Source: Oxyruncus cristatus (lineage: Eukaryota; Chordata; Aves; Passeriformes; Cotingidae). Taken from it: a stretch of 64,000 nucleotides of DNA. Both the position numbers and the translations under genes were made by a program. Below the pieces are notes generated by a model. The model had not been told where the DNA came from and ran no database searches. It saw only the letters and a program-made list of their open reading frames with translations. Positions within the stretch are counted from its first letter, which is position 1. Every line of letters begins with the position of its first letter. The stretch lies in contig VXAY01002359.1 of the NCBI GenBank assembly GCA_013399855.1, forward strand, positions 135,776-199,775, in the 5' to 3' direction. Of the stretch, positions 13,001 to 24,466 are shown piece after piece.

Positions 13001-16000
13001 ATCTCTGCCCTGCCAAGGCTGGAAGGGGTGCCAGTGGACTGGGCAGCAAGCCCAGTGCATTCCATGCCCGTGGAATAACACCTGAGCACAGGGCAAGTTA
13101 TGGGGGAGCCCAGTCCGGGCAGCTGCTGGGGCACAAGCAGTGTGGAAGGCTCGGACGTGGATTTGGATCTGGGCTTGGATGTTTTTATGGTCTATTTGAT
13201 GATTAAATTGTATTGTAAGATTCTCAGGACACCACTGTCTTCGGAGCCCACAGGGATCACCTTTTTTCTGCGGGCTCAAGTCACCGTTCATTGTTTGATT
13301 TGATTCCTCTTGGCTGCCTTTGACGCTGTCAGCTCCACTGTAACGTTTCGCTGGCCTAGAAAATGACAGGTGGCTTTTTGAGCAAGAAAGTTCAAGAGCA
13401 GAAATAAATTCTATTTTTAAATCCTTCCTCTCATTTTCCGTGGGTGACACAATTTCTCACAGCATGGCAGTTCCAGGATGTGGTGGTGTCACAGAGCTTG
13501 CCTTGCAGCCTGTTTTACAGATCATAACCTGTTTACATGCTTTCCCCGAGTTGGAAATTTCAGGTTTGAGGGGGTTATTGTACTATTAATACCTGAATGG
13601 CACTTTGATTTATTGCAGTGGGTTGGCAACAGATCTGTGGGATGAGAAAATACAAGTTAGGAATTTAAAGAAGTACTCAAGCATTAACAAAGCTGAACTG
13701 TGTCAAGTGGTGATAAATTTTCCACTATACCCTTGATCACCTTGTTATTAATGTCATCAATCTCTCTCTGTAAGAAGTGGCTCTGGGCATGCCCATATGA
13801 CCAAATGTTCTGCTAAATAATTAATCATTGGGTCATGTTGCCAGCGTTTGCTGCTTTCCAATTCAATCTTAGCAACTTACTCATTCGTTTCTTTATTTGG
13901 AAACAAAAAGCTTCACGGATAAAAATGAGTCAAATGTACTGATATGTACATGGAGACTATTTAGCATTGAAACTTCATGCTGCTTGCGCTAGAAATGTTT
14001 TTCCATCGTTTAAAACAACACCCCAAAATTTAACAGTTGTGAGAATAATCACTTCAGGAGGACAAGCTGTTTCTGCATCCCAGAACCTGCCTCCCAGCTG
14101 GCTCTCCCTGCCCCTTCAGTAGTAACTCAGCCCTCTCTACCTTTTAAGAGGGCATTTAAGAATGCCAAAATACCAGGATATCTCTAGAAATGAAACATTA
14201 CAATGTCAGTTTGATCGTTTAATTAAAAATTACCAGGGATACCCATCTCTGTGTTGAACCGGTTATTGTTTGGAGCTAAAGCAAAGCAAGTTCTAAGCAA
14301 ATGGTTTAAAAATACTATCTTCTCTTCAATTACAATTAATTTAATTTAGACTAGCACTGTATTAATTTGTAGCATTCAATTATTTAACGAGTCATGGAAA
14401 AAGTTTGCTAATTATAGTCATTCATTTTTCACAGGTTTGAAGGCATACACTTACATATATTCTGTCAAGACCATGAGCTTTGTTCCACCCAAACCCTTCT
14501 TTAATGGTCTCTGTTATTTCACATATGTCAATTTGATTTTAGTTTAATCATATGTGCTGTCCTATACTACTTAATTTTGTTTGTGTCCCTCCAGGGATTT
14601 TTAGCTGAAAGCTCTTGCATCTGTTATATCTGTGACACCGCTGGGTTTTCCCCCTCTAGCTTCTTCCCAAGAATCAGTGGGCAGCAGCCTGCTCACCAGG
14701 GATTAATGCCAGCCTTCCACACATTTACCCATTCATAGACTCTCCTCTTTCAGTGTGGCTCATGGTTTTGTTTTTATTAATTCCCCCTGGATATTAGTTA
14801 GAATTGGCCAAATATAAGATTGGCTTTGTGTTCTCTAATGAGTCAGTTGACTGTACTTCCAAATCAGTATTTTCATAGGATCACTTGCAATCTTCCCTGC
14901 TATTTACTGCTTGCTACTCATTCTCCACTGTTGAACAAAACATATGGCAGTGGGGTTTTTTTTCCCCTTGACTGCATGCCTGAAACTTTTTAAAAGGGAA
15001 AACGAGAATAGTTAATGAGCTTCTCCTTCTGGGAATCAAAAACCCAAACCAAACAGGCATTTGTGAATACATGAATGTGGTTAGTAGGAGCCACGAATAT
15101 TTTCACTGATACTCCTTCCCTGCCTGAATGCTCTAGGATGATACAACTACTTATTTCCTGCTTTTAATTCTGTTAGTTGCCTTTCTAATGAAAATATAAA
15201 TCAGCTACTGTTTTAATTTCCTATCACTATGCATACCTTGTGTAGGAAAAGTCACTGTCTCCCACAGTCACTAGAGCATATGTCTTGCGCAGTTTAAATT
15301 TCTAATTATAAACATACATTATCCATAATTTTCTTGGTGACTGTTATGTGTACTATCTATCCCCAAATTCTTTGGTTTTCCTATGGGATACCCAGCATAG
15401 ACTTGTACAAGAAAATTGTTAGTGTAAGTGACGCATTACACCGGTATCTTCCAAAGCCCTGCTCCGTAAAATCTACATTTAAGCAACAGGTGTGGTAAAA
15501 TCTCTGATATCATGAAAAGCTTTGCCTATGCTGTATGTAAAAACCAGGAATCTGTGAAGAACCTCAAGAAAATAGTGAATACATGTAAGAATCTGTTTAA
15601 ATCAATATTTGACAAAAGAGTTGTTGGTTCTGCATATGTGTATACATTTTTAAGCCTTAGGGGTCCATAGAATTGAAGTTGCTTTATCAGTGTAGGCTGC
15701 AGTTATGTTTCACTTCTGATGCTCAGCTGAATTAGGAATCACAGGAATTGCCAGGGACTGGGCTATCCAGTCAGGAGTACTGTCTCCAGCATCCACCAGC
15801 ACCAAATGATACAGGGAGAAGCTTAAGAAATGTCAATTGTAGACTACTGGGTTGAACATGGGTTTGTCTTTTTAATTGTAACTCCTTAGAAATTAGTTAA
15901 ACACTAAGAAAAGAAAGCTTCAAAACCTGTTAGGATTTAATAGTTAGTTCTAAGTATTGTTGTTATTTGAATGTCTTCCTCCTGCCTAAATTATCTTCAG

Positions 16001-16826
16001 ATCTGGAATGCACTGGGCAGCTTTTGAGGACAACAGAGATGCTCTGTGGTGATTATCTGTGGTCCTGCACGCAGGAAGACCCTGGCAGGCTTGGATGGTT
16101 GGTACTGGGAGGGCAGTTAAAGTACTTCAGGTCCTTTGGTGTCTGTAACAAACACTACAGCCCACTCCCCAGTTTTAGGCTTGGAGTACTAGTTTGGCTG
16201 ATGTAGCTGTTCTCTCTCTCCAGACAGGCAGTAAGAACTGGGGGGTATCAACACCAAAGGCTTCACAATTTTTAAAAATACATCCCACTGGGGTGGTACA
16301 TCACCAACAACTCCTTGTTTGCCCTGAAGACTGCTAGGGATACAGCCAGTAGCTGTGTCTATTTGGAATAAATACAGCTAGTTACAGTCAGCATTTGGAT
16401 TTCAAGTCACTCAAAAGTTCAGGCAAGCTTAAGCCATGCACACAGATGCACCCTGTAATAAAGGTAAGACTGAAATACAAAGTTTACAACAAATCTGTAT
16501 TTTAAGTTAAAGTTTATTTGGAATCTCCTTCTCATAAAAATTGACAGTATTCAGATCTAGCAGTTTAATAAGGATCACATTTAATTTCAGGTTGTGGGCT
16601 CCCTGTATTTCTCACAGTGAGGCTTTTGTGGAGGTGTTTTACCAGTCAGTCACTGGTGATTACCCAGGAGCAAACAAGAACAGAGGGTACAACGTGAGGT
16701 CTGACACTGAGCAGATGAGCTCTGTACTGTCCAGTGCTTTATCTCCCATCTTCCTTTAAATCAAATTGCTTTTCTAGTTTTATTCTGAACCTTCCTTGCT
16801 TTGAATGATATGTGAAAGATGGTATG

Positions 16827-16853
16827 ATTATATAATTCTGTGATTCTGTGACA
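16827..16853 (+). repeat. CR1 3' terminal fragment (octamer repeats)
   Basis: Contains ATTCTGTGATTCTGTGA, two copies of the octamer that ends CR1 non-LTR retrotransposons. The upstream part is too diverged to define a start. The orientation (octamers reading ATTCTGTG) puts the element on the + strand. Confidence 0.55.
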
Positions 16854-18267
16854 CAAATTAGGACTCCTTTTCTTGTGCTAATATTTATATTGTATTTATT
16901 AACTTTATCCTGTCTCTACCAGTATAAGTAAAGATTTTGGCAGAAAGCCCCATGAATTCCCTCCTGTTGCACAAATGGCCACATTTTCCATCTTTGAGAA
17001 ATGACATTCTTCTCCTTCTAAGTTTGCTTATCCTTTTCCGCTTTTTCCAATGAGTGTGAAACTGTTTTAAATATAACATCTCCATACTCCCATCCATAAT
17101 CCAGGTAGCATCACTACATTCAGTAGCTCATGACTTATAGCTCAGACAGCTGTGGATAATGTTTTTCTGCTTTTCACAATAGTCAGTGGCCACTTCGAAG
17201 CGCTTTTTCCAGTCACTGAGGTGACTGACTTAGTTGGTCTTTGGATTAGAAGTATATACCCCGTTAATCTGCTCTTAGCAAGAGTGAGTATATTCCCTGC
17301 CACTCAGGTGCCCTGTGGATGACTGTAGATACAAACAGTGCTTCTTCCTCTGAACCGTGGTGTCAGTGAGGGGCAAGGAGGTGGGACACGTGCAGTGTCA
17401 GCTGCACAGTTTATGGGTGGTAAAGTAACTCACTGCCCGATGACCTGTAGGTACAGCTGTGTTCAGGCTCCTGTCCCCAGCACTGCAATCCTCCTCTCCT
17501 CAGATCTCTGGGCTGCACAGCTCCAAGGGCTGTGACTGAGTAGAGCATGCTGTACAGACTGTTGAAAACAAACCTACCCCTTGTGTCCATGCTGGCTGCC
17601 CCCACTGCAAAGGCAAACCCAGCACCCGCCATAACTAAACCTTTCCTCTGGGCTTTGGAACCTTCCTCCCATTTGTTGTTTTTATTTTGCTTATCTTTGG
17701 CAGGCGTTCATTTCTTTTATCTTTCAGCACTGTATTACAGGCGATTAAATGGAAACCTCTAATTCTGAAGGAACATTTGCAGGGTCCGGGTAAGTCAATA
17801 CTGATAGAAGAGGTTCCTCAGTAATTGTAAAATACGGACCCAGCCTCGAGCAACACTGACCAAAACTCGCTCCAGGTGGCGGCAGCTCTGATGTGAAAGG
17901 AGCGATCTTTGCTCAGTCCTGCCAGCAGAGATCCAGGTCACGAACCTCTGCAGCAGCTGCCCCGGCTAACAGCGTCACCTAAAACCTCAACTTCAGGCAA
18001 GCCCAAACGGCAGCCCCGAGCCCTGGCGCTCCTGCAGCACCTCTGGACCCAAGCCGGGTAGCTCCCGAGGCACGTCCAGCGCTCTGCAGCGGTGACTTTG
18101 ACCGGGGGACGTGTCAAAAAACACCCACTGACGCGCGCCGGCGGCACACGGAGCATCACCCGCCAGCGCGCGGCACCGGCGCCACCGGAGCGCCCGTCAG
18201 ACAGCGGCGTTAAAGGGCGGGCCCGGGGCCATTACCAGGGGCCGTGATGGAGCTGAGCAGCCCCGGC

Positions 18268-18289
18268 GGGGCCGGGGGTGGGAGGGGGG
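18268..18289 (+). promoter_or_regulatory. G-quadruplex motif in the CpG island
   Basis: Four G-runs of 4, 5, 3 and 6 bases are separated by CC, T and A, a short-loop arrangement that fits the canonical G4 pattern. It lies 31 bases before the assembly gap and on the coding strand of ACSL3. Confidence 0.7.
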
Positions 18290-18320
18290 TCCCTCTCGTT
18301 CCGAACCGCGGCCGCCCCTC

Positions 18321-18954
18321 NNNNNNNNNNNNNNNNNNNNNNNNNNNNNNNNNNNNNNNNNNNNNNNNNNNNNNNNNNNNNNNNNNNNNNNNNNNNNNNN
18401 NNNNNNNNNNNNNNNNNNNNNNNNNNNNNNNNNNNNNNNNNNNNNNNNNNNNNNNNNNNNNNNNNNNNNNNNNNNNNNNNNNNNNNNNNNNNNNNNNNNN
18501 NNNNNNNNNNNNNNNNNNNNNNNNNNNNNNNNNNNNNNNNNNNNNNNNNNNNNNNNNNNNNNNNNNNNNNNNNNNNNNNNNNNNNNNNNNNNNNNNNNNN
18601 NNNNNNNNNNNNNNNNNNNNNNNNNNNNNNNNNNNNNNNNNNNNNNNNNNNNNNNNNNNNNNNNNNNNNNNNNNNNNNNNNNNNNNNNNNNNNNNNNNNN
18701 NNNNNNNNNNNNNNNNNNNNNNNNNNNNNNNNNNNNNNNNNNNNNNNNNNNNNNNNNNNNNNNNNNNNNNNNNNNNNNNNNNNNNNNNNNNNNNNNNNNN
18801 NNNNNNNNNNNNNNNNNNNNNNNNNNNNNNNNNNNNNNNNNNNNNNNNNNNNNNNNNNNNNNNNNNNNNNNNNNNNNNNNNNNNNNNNNNNNNNNNNNNN
18901 NNNNNNNNNNNNNNNNNNNNNNNNNNNNNNNNNNNNNNNNNNNNNNNNNNNNNN
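18321..18954. other. Assembly gap (634 N)
   Basis: Unsequenced or masked stretch inside the CpG island. The sequence just before it is extremely G/C rich, which is a common cause of read drop-out. Any open reading frame spanning it is meaningless. Confidence 0.99.
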
Positions 18955-19090
18955 GACCGCTGCTCGTGGTGTGTGAACGCGTGTGGTGTGCGAGCAGCAG
19001 GGCCGGAGGAGGCACGGGCCGGGATTTCCAGCCCCCTTCCAATGTTGCCGTTCAGGTTTCCAGGGTTTTGGTGCTGGATTTACTGCTTAG
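18955..19090 (+). other. ACSL3: Possible 3' part of a non-coding first exon of ACSL3
   Basis: The sequence CTTAG followed by GTAAGT at 19091 is an excellent splice donor at the downstream edge of the CpG island. ACSL3 in other vertebrates has 5' UTR exons before the ATG exon, and the ATG exon here starts with an acceptor. The exon start is unknown (possibly in the gap). No transcript evidence is available here. Confidence 0.4.
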
Positions 19091-21599
19091 GTAAGTTCCC
19101 TCCCTGAGCTCTCCCGGAGAGGGTAGCACAGGGAACACCCTTCGCTCGAGGGGAGGGAAGAAAGGAAAAAAGTCTTAAAAGACTGTTTCAGATAGTTTCA
19201 CTAAGAGGGTGAAGCGCAGCGTTTGAAACCCGTGTAGAATCTCTGGAAAATAAGCAAACAGTGCCTTCAGGGAAAGTAAGGCAGCAACAGAATAAAAATA
19301 GTTGTAAGGTAGCTTATAAGCACTGCTGCATTTATTTTTTAGCTTGCTGAAGAAATAAGCTTCCCAAAGCGTTTAATTATTATGTACAGCAACTGGTATG
19401 TAATTTTTTAAAATCAAAAATACTGCATTCTGTTTAGAAGCACCAAATTCTAGAACGTGGCTTTTTTTGGCCTGTGAAATGGATTTGATAACACCAGATG
19501 TGAAATTCTTGTATTTAAATAGCCATACTTTTTATCTTGTGCAGTTCTCAGTACGGAATTTATGAAATGAACAATACCAATGATAAATGACTTTGGGTAC
19601 TTTTGAAAGTCTGATAAAGGTAAAGGCAGTCATTTTTCCTCAAAATACTGAAATATTGTAGAAGCGTTAAGGAATATTTGAGTTGACATGAAATTTTTTT
19701 TGTTGTTGTTACTGTTTAAGCATCATGTAAAGAAAAAGCATGAAATGAAACCAAAAAGCCTTAATGACGTTTTTGGCTGGTTGCATTCTGCTGTAGATGT
19801 GGTCTTTCTATGGAGTGGTGTCTCATCGTGCGTATCCCTGTGGCATACGACTTTTTTATTTCCTGGGGCTAAAAAGTAAAAGTCTAAAATAATAGATGTG
19901 TTATCAGCTCTTAACTATTCCCTAAGAGGAAGGTAGTCATTAGGGTGCACTCTTAAGACTTTATGCTCATAACCGTCTGCACCACTGTGAGAGCAAGCAC
20001 TTTTCATAGTATTTGACTGTCCTGTGTGCTTTGAAAAGTTAAGGAAAGATATTATGAAGTCTGCTAATTCCCCCTTGTCCTGTGGATTTATGCTTCAGGA
20101 GTGGTTGAAACTAAACATTGTAACGTACAGACTTGATTTTCTTTGTAGTTGTTCAGCATGTTTGTTATTGTTAGTCCCTAGAAACCAGAGGTAGGTTCAC
20201 ATTTAGTGTTTGTATGTTCAGTGTGGATGGCTGGCTGACAGACTTGAGGCAGTCTGATGGAGCTGCCGATTTTGTGGTGGAAACTTCTGAAACACATAAT
20301 ACAGTCAGCCTGTGGTATGGATCTGGTCCCTTTTGGCTGATCAGGAAAGTAAACTTCTTGTTAATGGATACAGAATCCCTCAGAGAGAAGCAAACTTATC
20401 GACTTAATTCTAAAATATCCTGTTTGATCTGCAGTAAGCGGGCACTTCGTTCTGAAAGTTGTGCTATCTCCAAGTGTCCTGTTCCACTCAAAGTAAGGGG
20501 TAATACAGTAAATCTCAGCCTCAGTTTTATTCTGTATATGTCACAGTACTGGGATATTTTGAGAGAGAGCTCTGGGTTACAGCTGTGCACAGGGGGCAGG
20601 CTCTCCTTACCTGTGCATCTGGAGTTCTCTGGGGCTTTGACAAAAGCACTGTTAATACCCTAAAAAGAGGTGTCAGGACTGTAGTGTGTTGAATCTGGGT
20701 CCTCTTTTCAGAAGTGTTTATGAGTGATTCCCACCTTCCCTGCTCCATCTCTCTTGCTTGGAGAATCCTGATTATGTAAGAACACTGTGAGTAGAGCATG
20801 CTGGTATGTGTAACTTCTCAATTTATGACACTGTTATAAAACCATAATGCTTATAAGAAATAATTTCTCAAATCAAAAGTTCTGGTTCTGCCAGAAACCT
20901 ATGGAAATCAGAATAGTATTTATAATCTTTGAAGAACTAGAAGAAATGTTTTCATGTTTGACTTAAAGTGTGGTGTGCTTTTGCTGAACTGTGAGCATTT
21001 AAGCCATTGATTTCCCCAACCCACATTCAGTGCTGATTGTAGGGCTTTTATTCTTCTTTTCTGTTGACCAGTGGATGGTTTGAGCCACAGTCATACTAAA
21101 GACCCAGATTTTTTGAATGAATTGTCAAGACATCTGAAACAAAGCATCATCTGTGTCTCAGGACAAAATGCAGAAGAGCTATAGATAAAGCATTCTTGTT
21201 CAAAGAGGTCCAATTGACCCTAAAGACTAGGTTCAGGTGGCCTGGGTTCTACTGAAGCAGCTTTTCTCTTCAATGGAGCAATCGAGGTGGTTTTGAAGAG
21301 CAATTCAGAGATTTTACATATGACACTGAATCAGAAGCTGCCTGAAAGCCAGCTAATAAGAAATAGGAGGCAGAAGGATTTATGTGGAATTTAGGCCATC
21401 TGAATATGGCCCTAAGATGCGACTTAGTACTACTAAGTAAGGTGTATTAACACTAAGAAGACTTGGCTTCAATTTCTATCCATTTCATCTGCTGCCGATT
21501 ACTAAGCAAATTTACCATTTAAGCAGCTGCTTGAGCGTGGGGGCTTCCTGGCTTGTTCCCTGGCAGGAGTGACCCCCTGCACCAGCACAGCCTGCCTGG

Positions 21600-22170
21600 G
21601 CGTAGCTCTGCTGAGAGAGCTCTTGGCGTCATAGTGGACAGCAAGCTGAGCATGGGGCAGCATGTGCCCTGTATTAGCAGGAGCACAGCCACTGGGTGAA
21701 GGGAAGCAATTATTCCATTCCATTGGCACTCGTTAGACTGCATCCAGAATACAGCATCCAGTTTTGCTCCCCGCCCTGGGACAAGGGAAGTGTTGATAAA
21801 CTGGAGCGAGTTAAGTGGACTGCTGCCAAGATTGTCTGGAGTCGTGAGGTTTTGTTTTGTGAGGAGAAGTAGAAGAACTTTGCCTGTCGAGCCTGGAGAA
21901 GAGAAGTCTTGGGGGGCCCTTCCAGAACCTGTGTGGAGGTTTTCAAGAGAATGAAGCCAGGTTCTTCACAGTGGTGCATGGTGGGAGGCCAAGAGGCAGC
22001 AGGTGTGAGGGGCCTCTCTCTACAAGGCGTTTTTCACCCTGAGGTCTGTCCAGAGAGCTTGTGCAGATTCCTTCCATGGAAGTTTTCAAAATCCAGCTGG
22101 ATAAAGCCATGAGAAGGCAGGTGTGATCTCACTTCGAGCTTGAGGTTGAACCAGAGCCCTTCTGCTGTCT
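21600..22170 (+). mobile_element. Degenerate CR1 non-LTR retrotransposon, 3' part of ORF2 and 3' UTR
   Basis: Translation of the + strand gives LGVIVDSKLSM, then weaker matches to the C-terminal part of the CR1 ORF2 product, broken by stops and frameshifts. Near 22070 the sequence (CCATGGAAGTTTTCAAAATC then CAGCTGGATAAAGCC) matches the typical CR1 3' segment. The 5' end is absent, as usual for 5'-truncated CR1 insertions. An old copy. Confidence 0.75.
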
Positions 22171-23009
22171 TTTCCCACTTGAATTGTCCCATGGCTCTGT
22201 TAAGTTTATGCCAGCAGGGCAGTCTCAGCGGAAGGTTCTGAGCCAGCTTGTTTAGGACCGCATGTGGTCTGGCAGCACAGGTTTACACATCAAACTTGGA
22301 GTATAGCAAGCACTAAAGCCAATCTTAAGCAGTTCCCAAATGGCAGGACTTTATTTGTTTAATTATGCAGTTAGAGTTGGAAGAACCTGCTCTTCATCCT
22401 GAGGGCTTGGTCTACATCAGTGTTTGCCATGTAGTAAGGCCTTGAAGGGCTTTCAAAATATTCAGTACTCAGCTTTGAGATACAGTTTGGGATCTAATGA
22501 TTCTGAGTCTGTTGAAGGAAATCCCCTGGACAAGGCCATATCCTAACCACACCTCCTGAATGGCTATTCTGAAATACAGGACTATGTGTGGAGGGGGAAA
22601 TAGTGCAACTCTTTGAAGGAAGCTCAAATCTTACTGTGTATTACCTTTCAAATGAATTAGTGAAAAGTTGTTCAAAATTCAAACTGGTTTTAAAATCAGC
22701 TTGATTCAAAACTTGCAGGAGTCTTTTACTGATCCTTGGGAAGGAATTACCCACGTGTCCTCTCGTTCCTTAAGGGAGCCTGCAGCTCATGGGAAGTCAA
22801 GGTGCTGATTTAGTGTCTGTAATCCTGGAGGAGGAGGTGGCAATTTGTCACCACATGAGCATTGGGAAGTTGTCTTTCCCTCAGTGTTCCTGAGTCTTAT
22901 TAATTATGAAAATGTGCTAGTTAATTACAGTATCTGAAATGGGACAAACTGGCTTCTCAGCCTTTCCTGAAAAGCAAGGAAGATAAGATTATTGAAATTA
23001 TTGATTTAA

Positions 23010-23030
23010 GTTTTCACTGATAGTGAAAAC
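23010..23030. repeat. Perfect 9-bp inverted repeat with 3-base spacer
   Basis: GTTTTCACT, spacer GAT, AGTGAAAAC. The arms are exact reverse complements. Role unknown; see findings. Confidence 0.9.
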
Positions 23031-24445
23031 AGCAATAACAAACTGCAAGCCTGCTCCCATTTCACTATAAAATTGGAAATCTGGTGGTTTGTTTTTGAGA
23101 AACTGTGTAAATATCCTTACCCTGAATGCTTGTATCTACTAGATGGAACCAGTATGAGACCTGGAAGGGGAAAATAGATAGTAAATATTAGAAGTGACTT
23201 GCTGAAGATGAAGTAGCAGAATAGCAGTGGTCCTGCAGTGCCAGATCCAGTTCCCCACCGATTTGCTGTTTTACATTTACATTCTTTCCTAAGGATACTT
23301 TGAACTGGAAACTATGTAAAAACTTTTTCTGCATCTTTAGAGGAAAGATTTCTGCCTTTCCCTTCCTGCTCTCCAGGACAGGGAATGCAACGCACCTCAT
23401 TTTGTTCAGGTTGGCTGAGATGCGCAAGAAACCTGGACCATCCTCAGGAAGGCTTTTCCTGGGTGCTTTGCTTCTTGAGCAATTAGTGCAGTGCCATACA
23501 TCAGTGTGCACGATGACACAACGTTTATTGGATCAGACATACAGAATGATTTTTACCAACCAAAGTTTTAAGACAGTATGAGAAGGTGGTTTGTGAAACA
23601 GTGTTGTCCGCAGTTGTTTCACCACGCCATTATTGAAGTCTATGTTTATGGGCTTATTCTGTGAGAACCTGTGGAAAATGGAACATCTGAGGTTAGCTTT
23701 TAGAATTTAGATGTGTTGGTAATTTGTGTTTGGTAAAGAGGTGTCTGTAGTCAGTTTTAACTGTGTGGGTATGGAGAAGGACAGAAGGGAACAGGAGAAG
23801 CAGGAGGTGATGGCTTTGCAGGAGGATTTAAGTGGTTATGTGGAGAGATGCATGTGCTTTTTATGTCTGCAGATTTTGTAAGGATTTGTATGTTTGTGAG
23901 TGCTGGAGAGGAGAGAGGCGAGGCTGCAGGCACAGGGGGGAGGCAGGGGACTCAGTAATGCCGGGGCTGGGAGTCCGTGTGGCAAACAGGGTTTGGTCTG
24001 TTCCACAGCAGTAAGTCCACAAATGGCTCATCAAGCCCTGCTGACAGAACTTTCCAGGCTTTTATTGCTGCCGTTTGATTGTCCTGATGAAGTATTGCTG
24101 CACTGTATTGTTCTAGGGAAACTGTGAATAGAGAAATGATTTTCCTAATGGACAGCTTTGAGGTGCTTCAAACATATTTTCCAATTCAGCAGTGCTGAAA
24201 ACTGTGTGGATTTTATTTTTTTCCCCCTCCTTCAGGGGGAAGATGCTTATGTAGATTTTTATGTACTTGTCTTGCAATCTGCACAAATAGCTTGACCTGG
24301 TAACGTCCAGTACTTACAAGAACAAGGTACAACTCCACTTCCCAATAGGTGCAACAGGGCTGTGAGCTGGTATGTCAGCCACCAAGCCAGGGCTGTTAGT
24401 GGGTGTGAGGGTTTTTGATTAGGAATGCTAACTAAAATAGACAGT

Positions 24446-24466
24446 AAAAAAAAAAAAAAAAAAAAA
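24446..24466 (+). repeat. Poly-A tract (21 A)
   Basis: Uninterrupted A run, followed at 24482 by a shorter one. No clear retrocopy body precedes it. Confidence 0.9.

Larger units (their letters stand above)
1..17829. other. 5' flanking region without a recognisable gene
   Basis: I see no spliced or single-exon gene I can support. The open reading frames are all short (the longest is 168 codons), overlap on both strands and have no familiar motifs. In mammals MOGAT1 lies upstream of ACSL3, but I could not find its HPHG-containing exons here. Contents that can be named are a G4-prone tract at 1978-1999, an (ATT)6 microsatellite at 4007-4024 and a CR1 terminal fragment near 16827-16853. Several AT-rich, homeobox-motif-like stretches (for example 13620-14030 and 14200-14420) read like conserved non-coding DNA, but this cannot be tested here. 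Confidence 0.7.
17830..19110 (+). promoter_or_regulatory. CpG island, probable ACSL3 promoter (interrupted by a gap)
   Basis: CpG density rises sharply against the AT-rich surroundings, with runs such as GACGCGCGCCGGCGG, a NotI site GCGGCCGC at 18308-18315 and an Sp1-type GGGCGG at 18215-18220. There is no obvious TATA box. It lies upstream of the first coding exon on the same strand with no other gene between, so a housekeeping-type ACSL3 promoter is the natural inference. The transcription start may lie inside the gap. Confidence 0.75.

Noticed and set aside
12944..13450. Minus-strand open frame of 168 codons
   Set aside because: No recognisable domain, unlike any family I know, and overlapping + strand frames of 67-74 codons cover the same bases; consistent with chance.
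18197..19107. Open frames of 232-287 codons on both strands across the CpG island
   Set aside because: Most of their length is N translated as X; they are artefacts of the gap.
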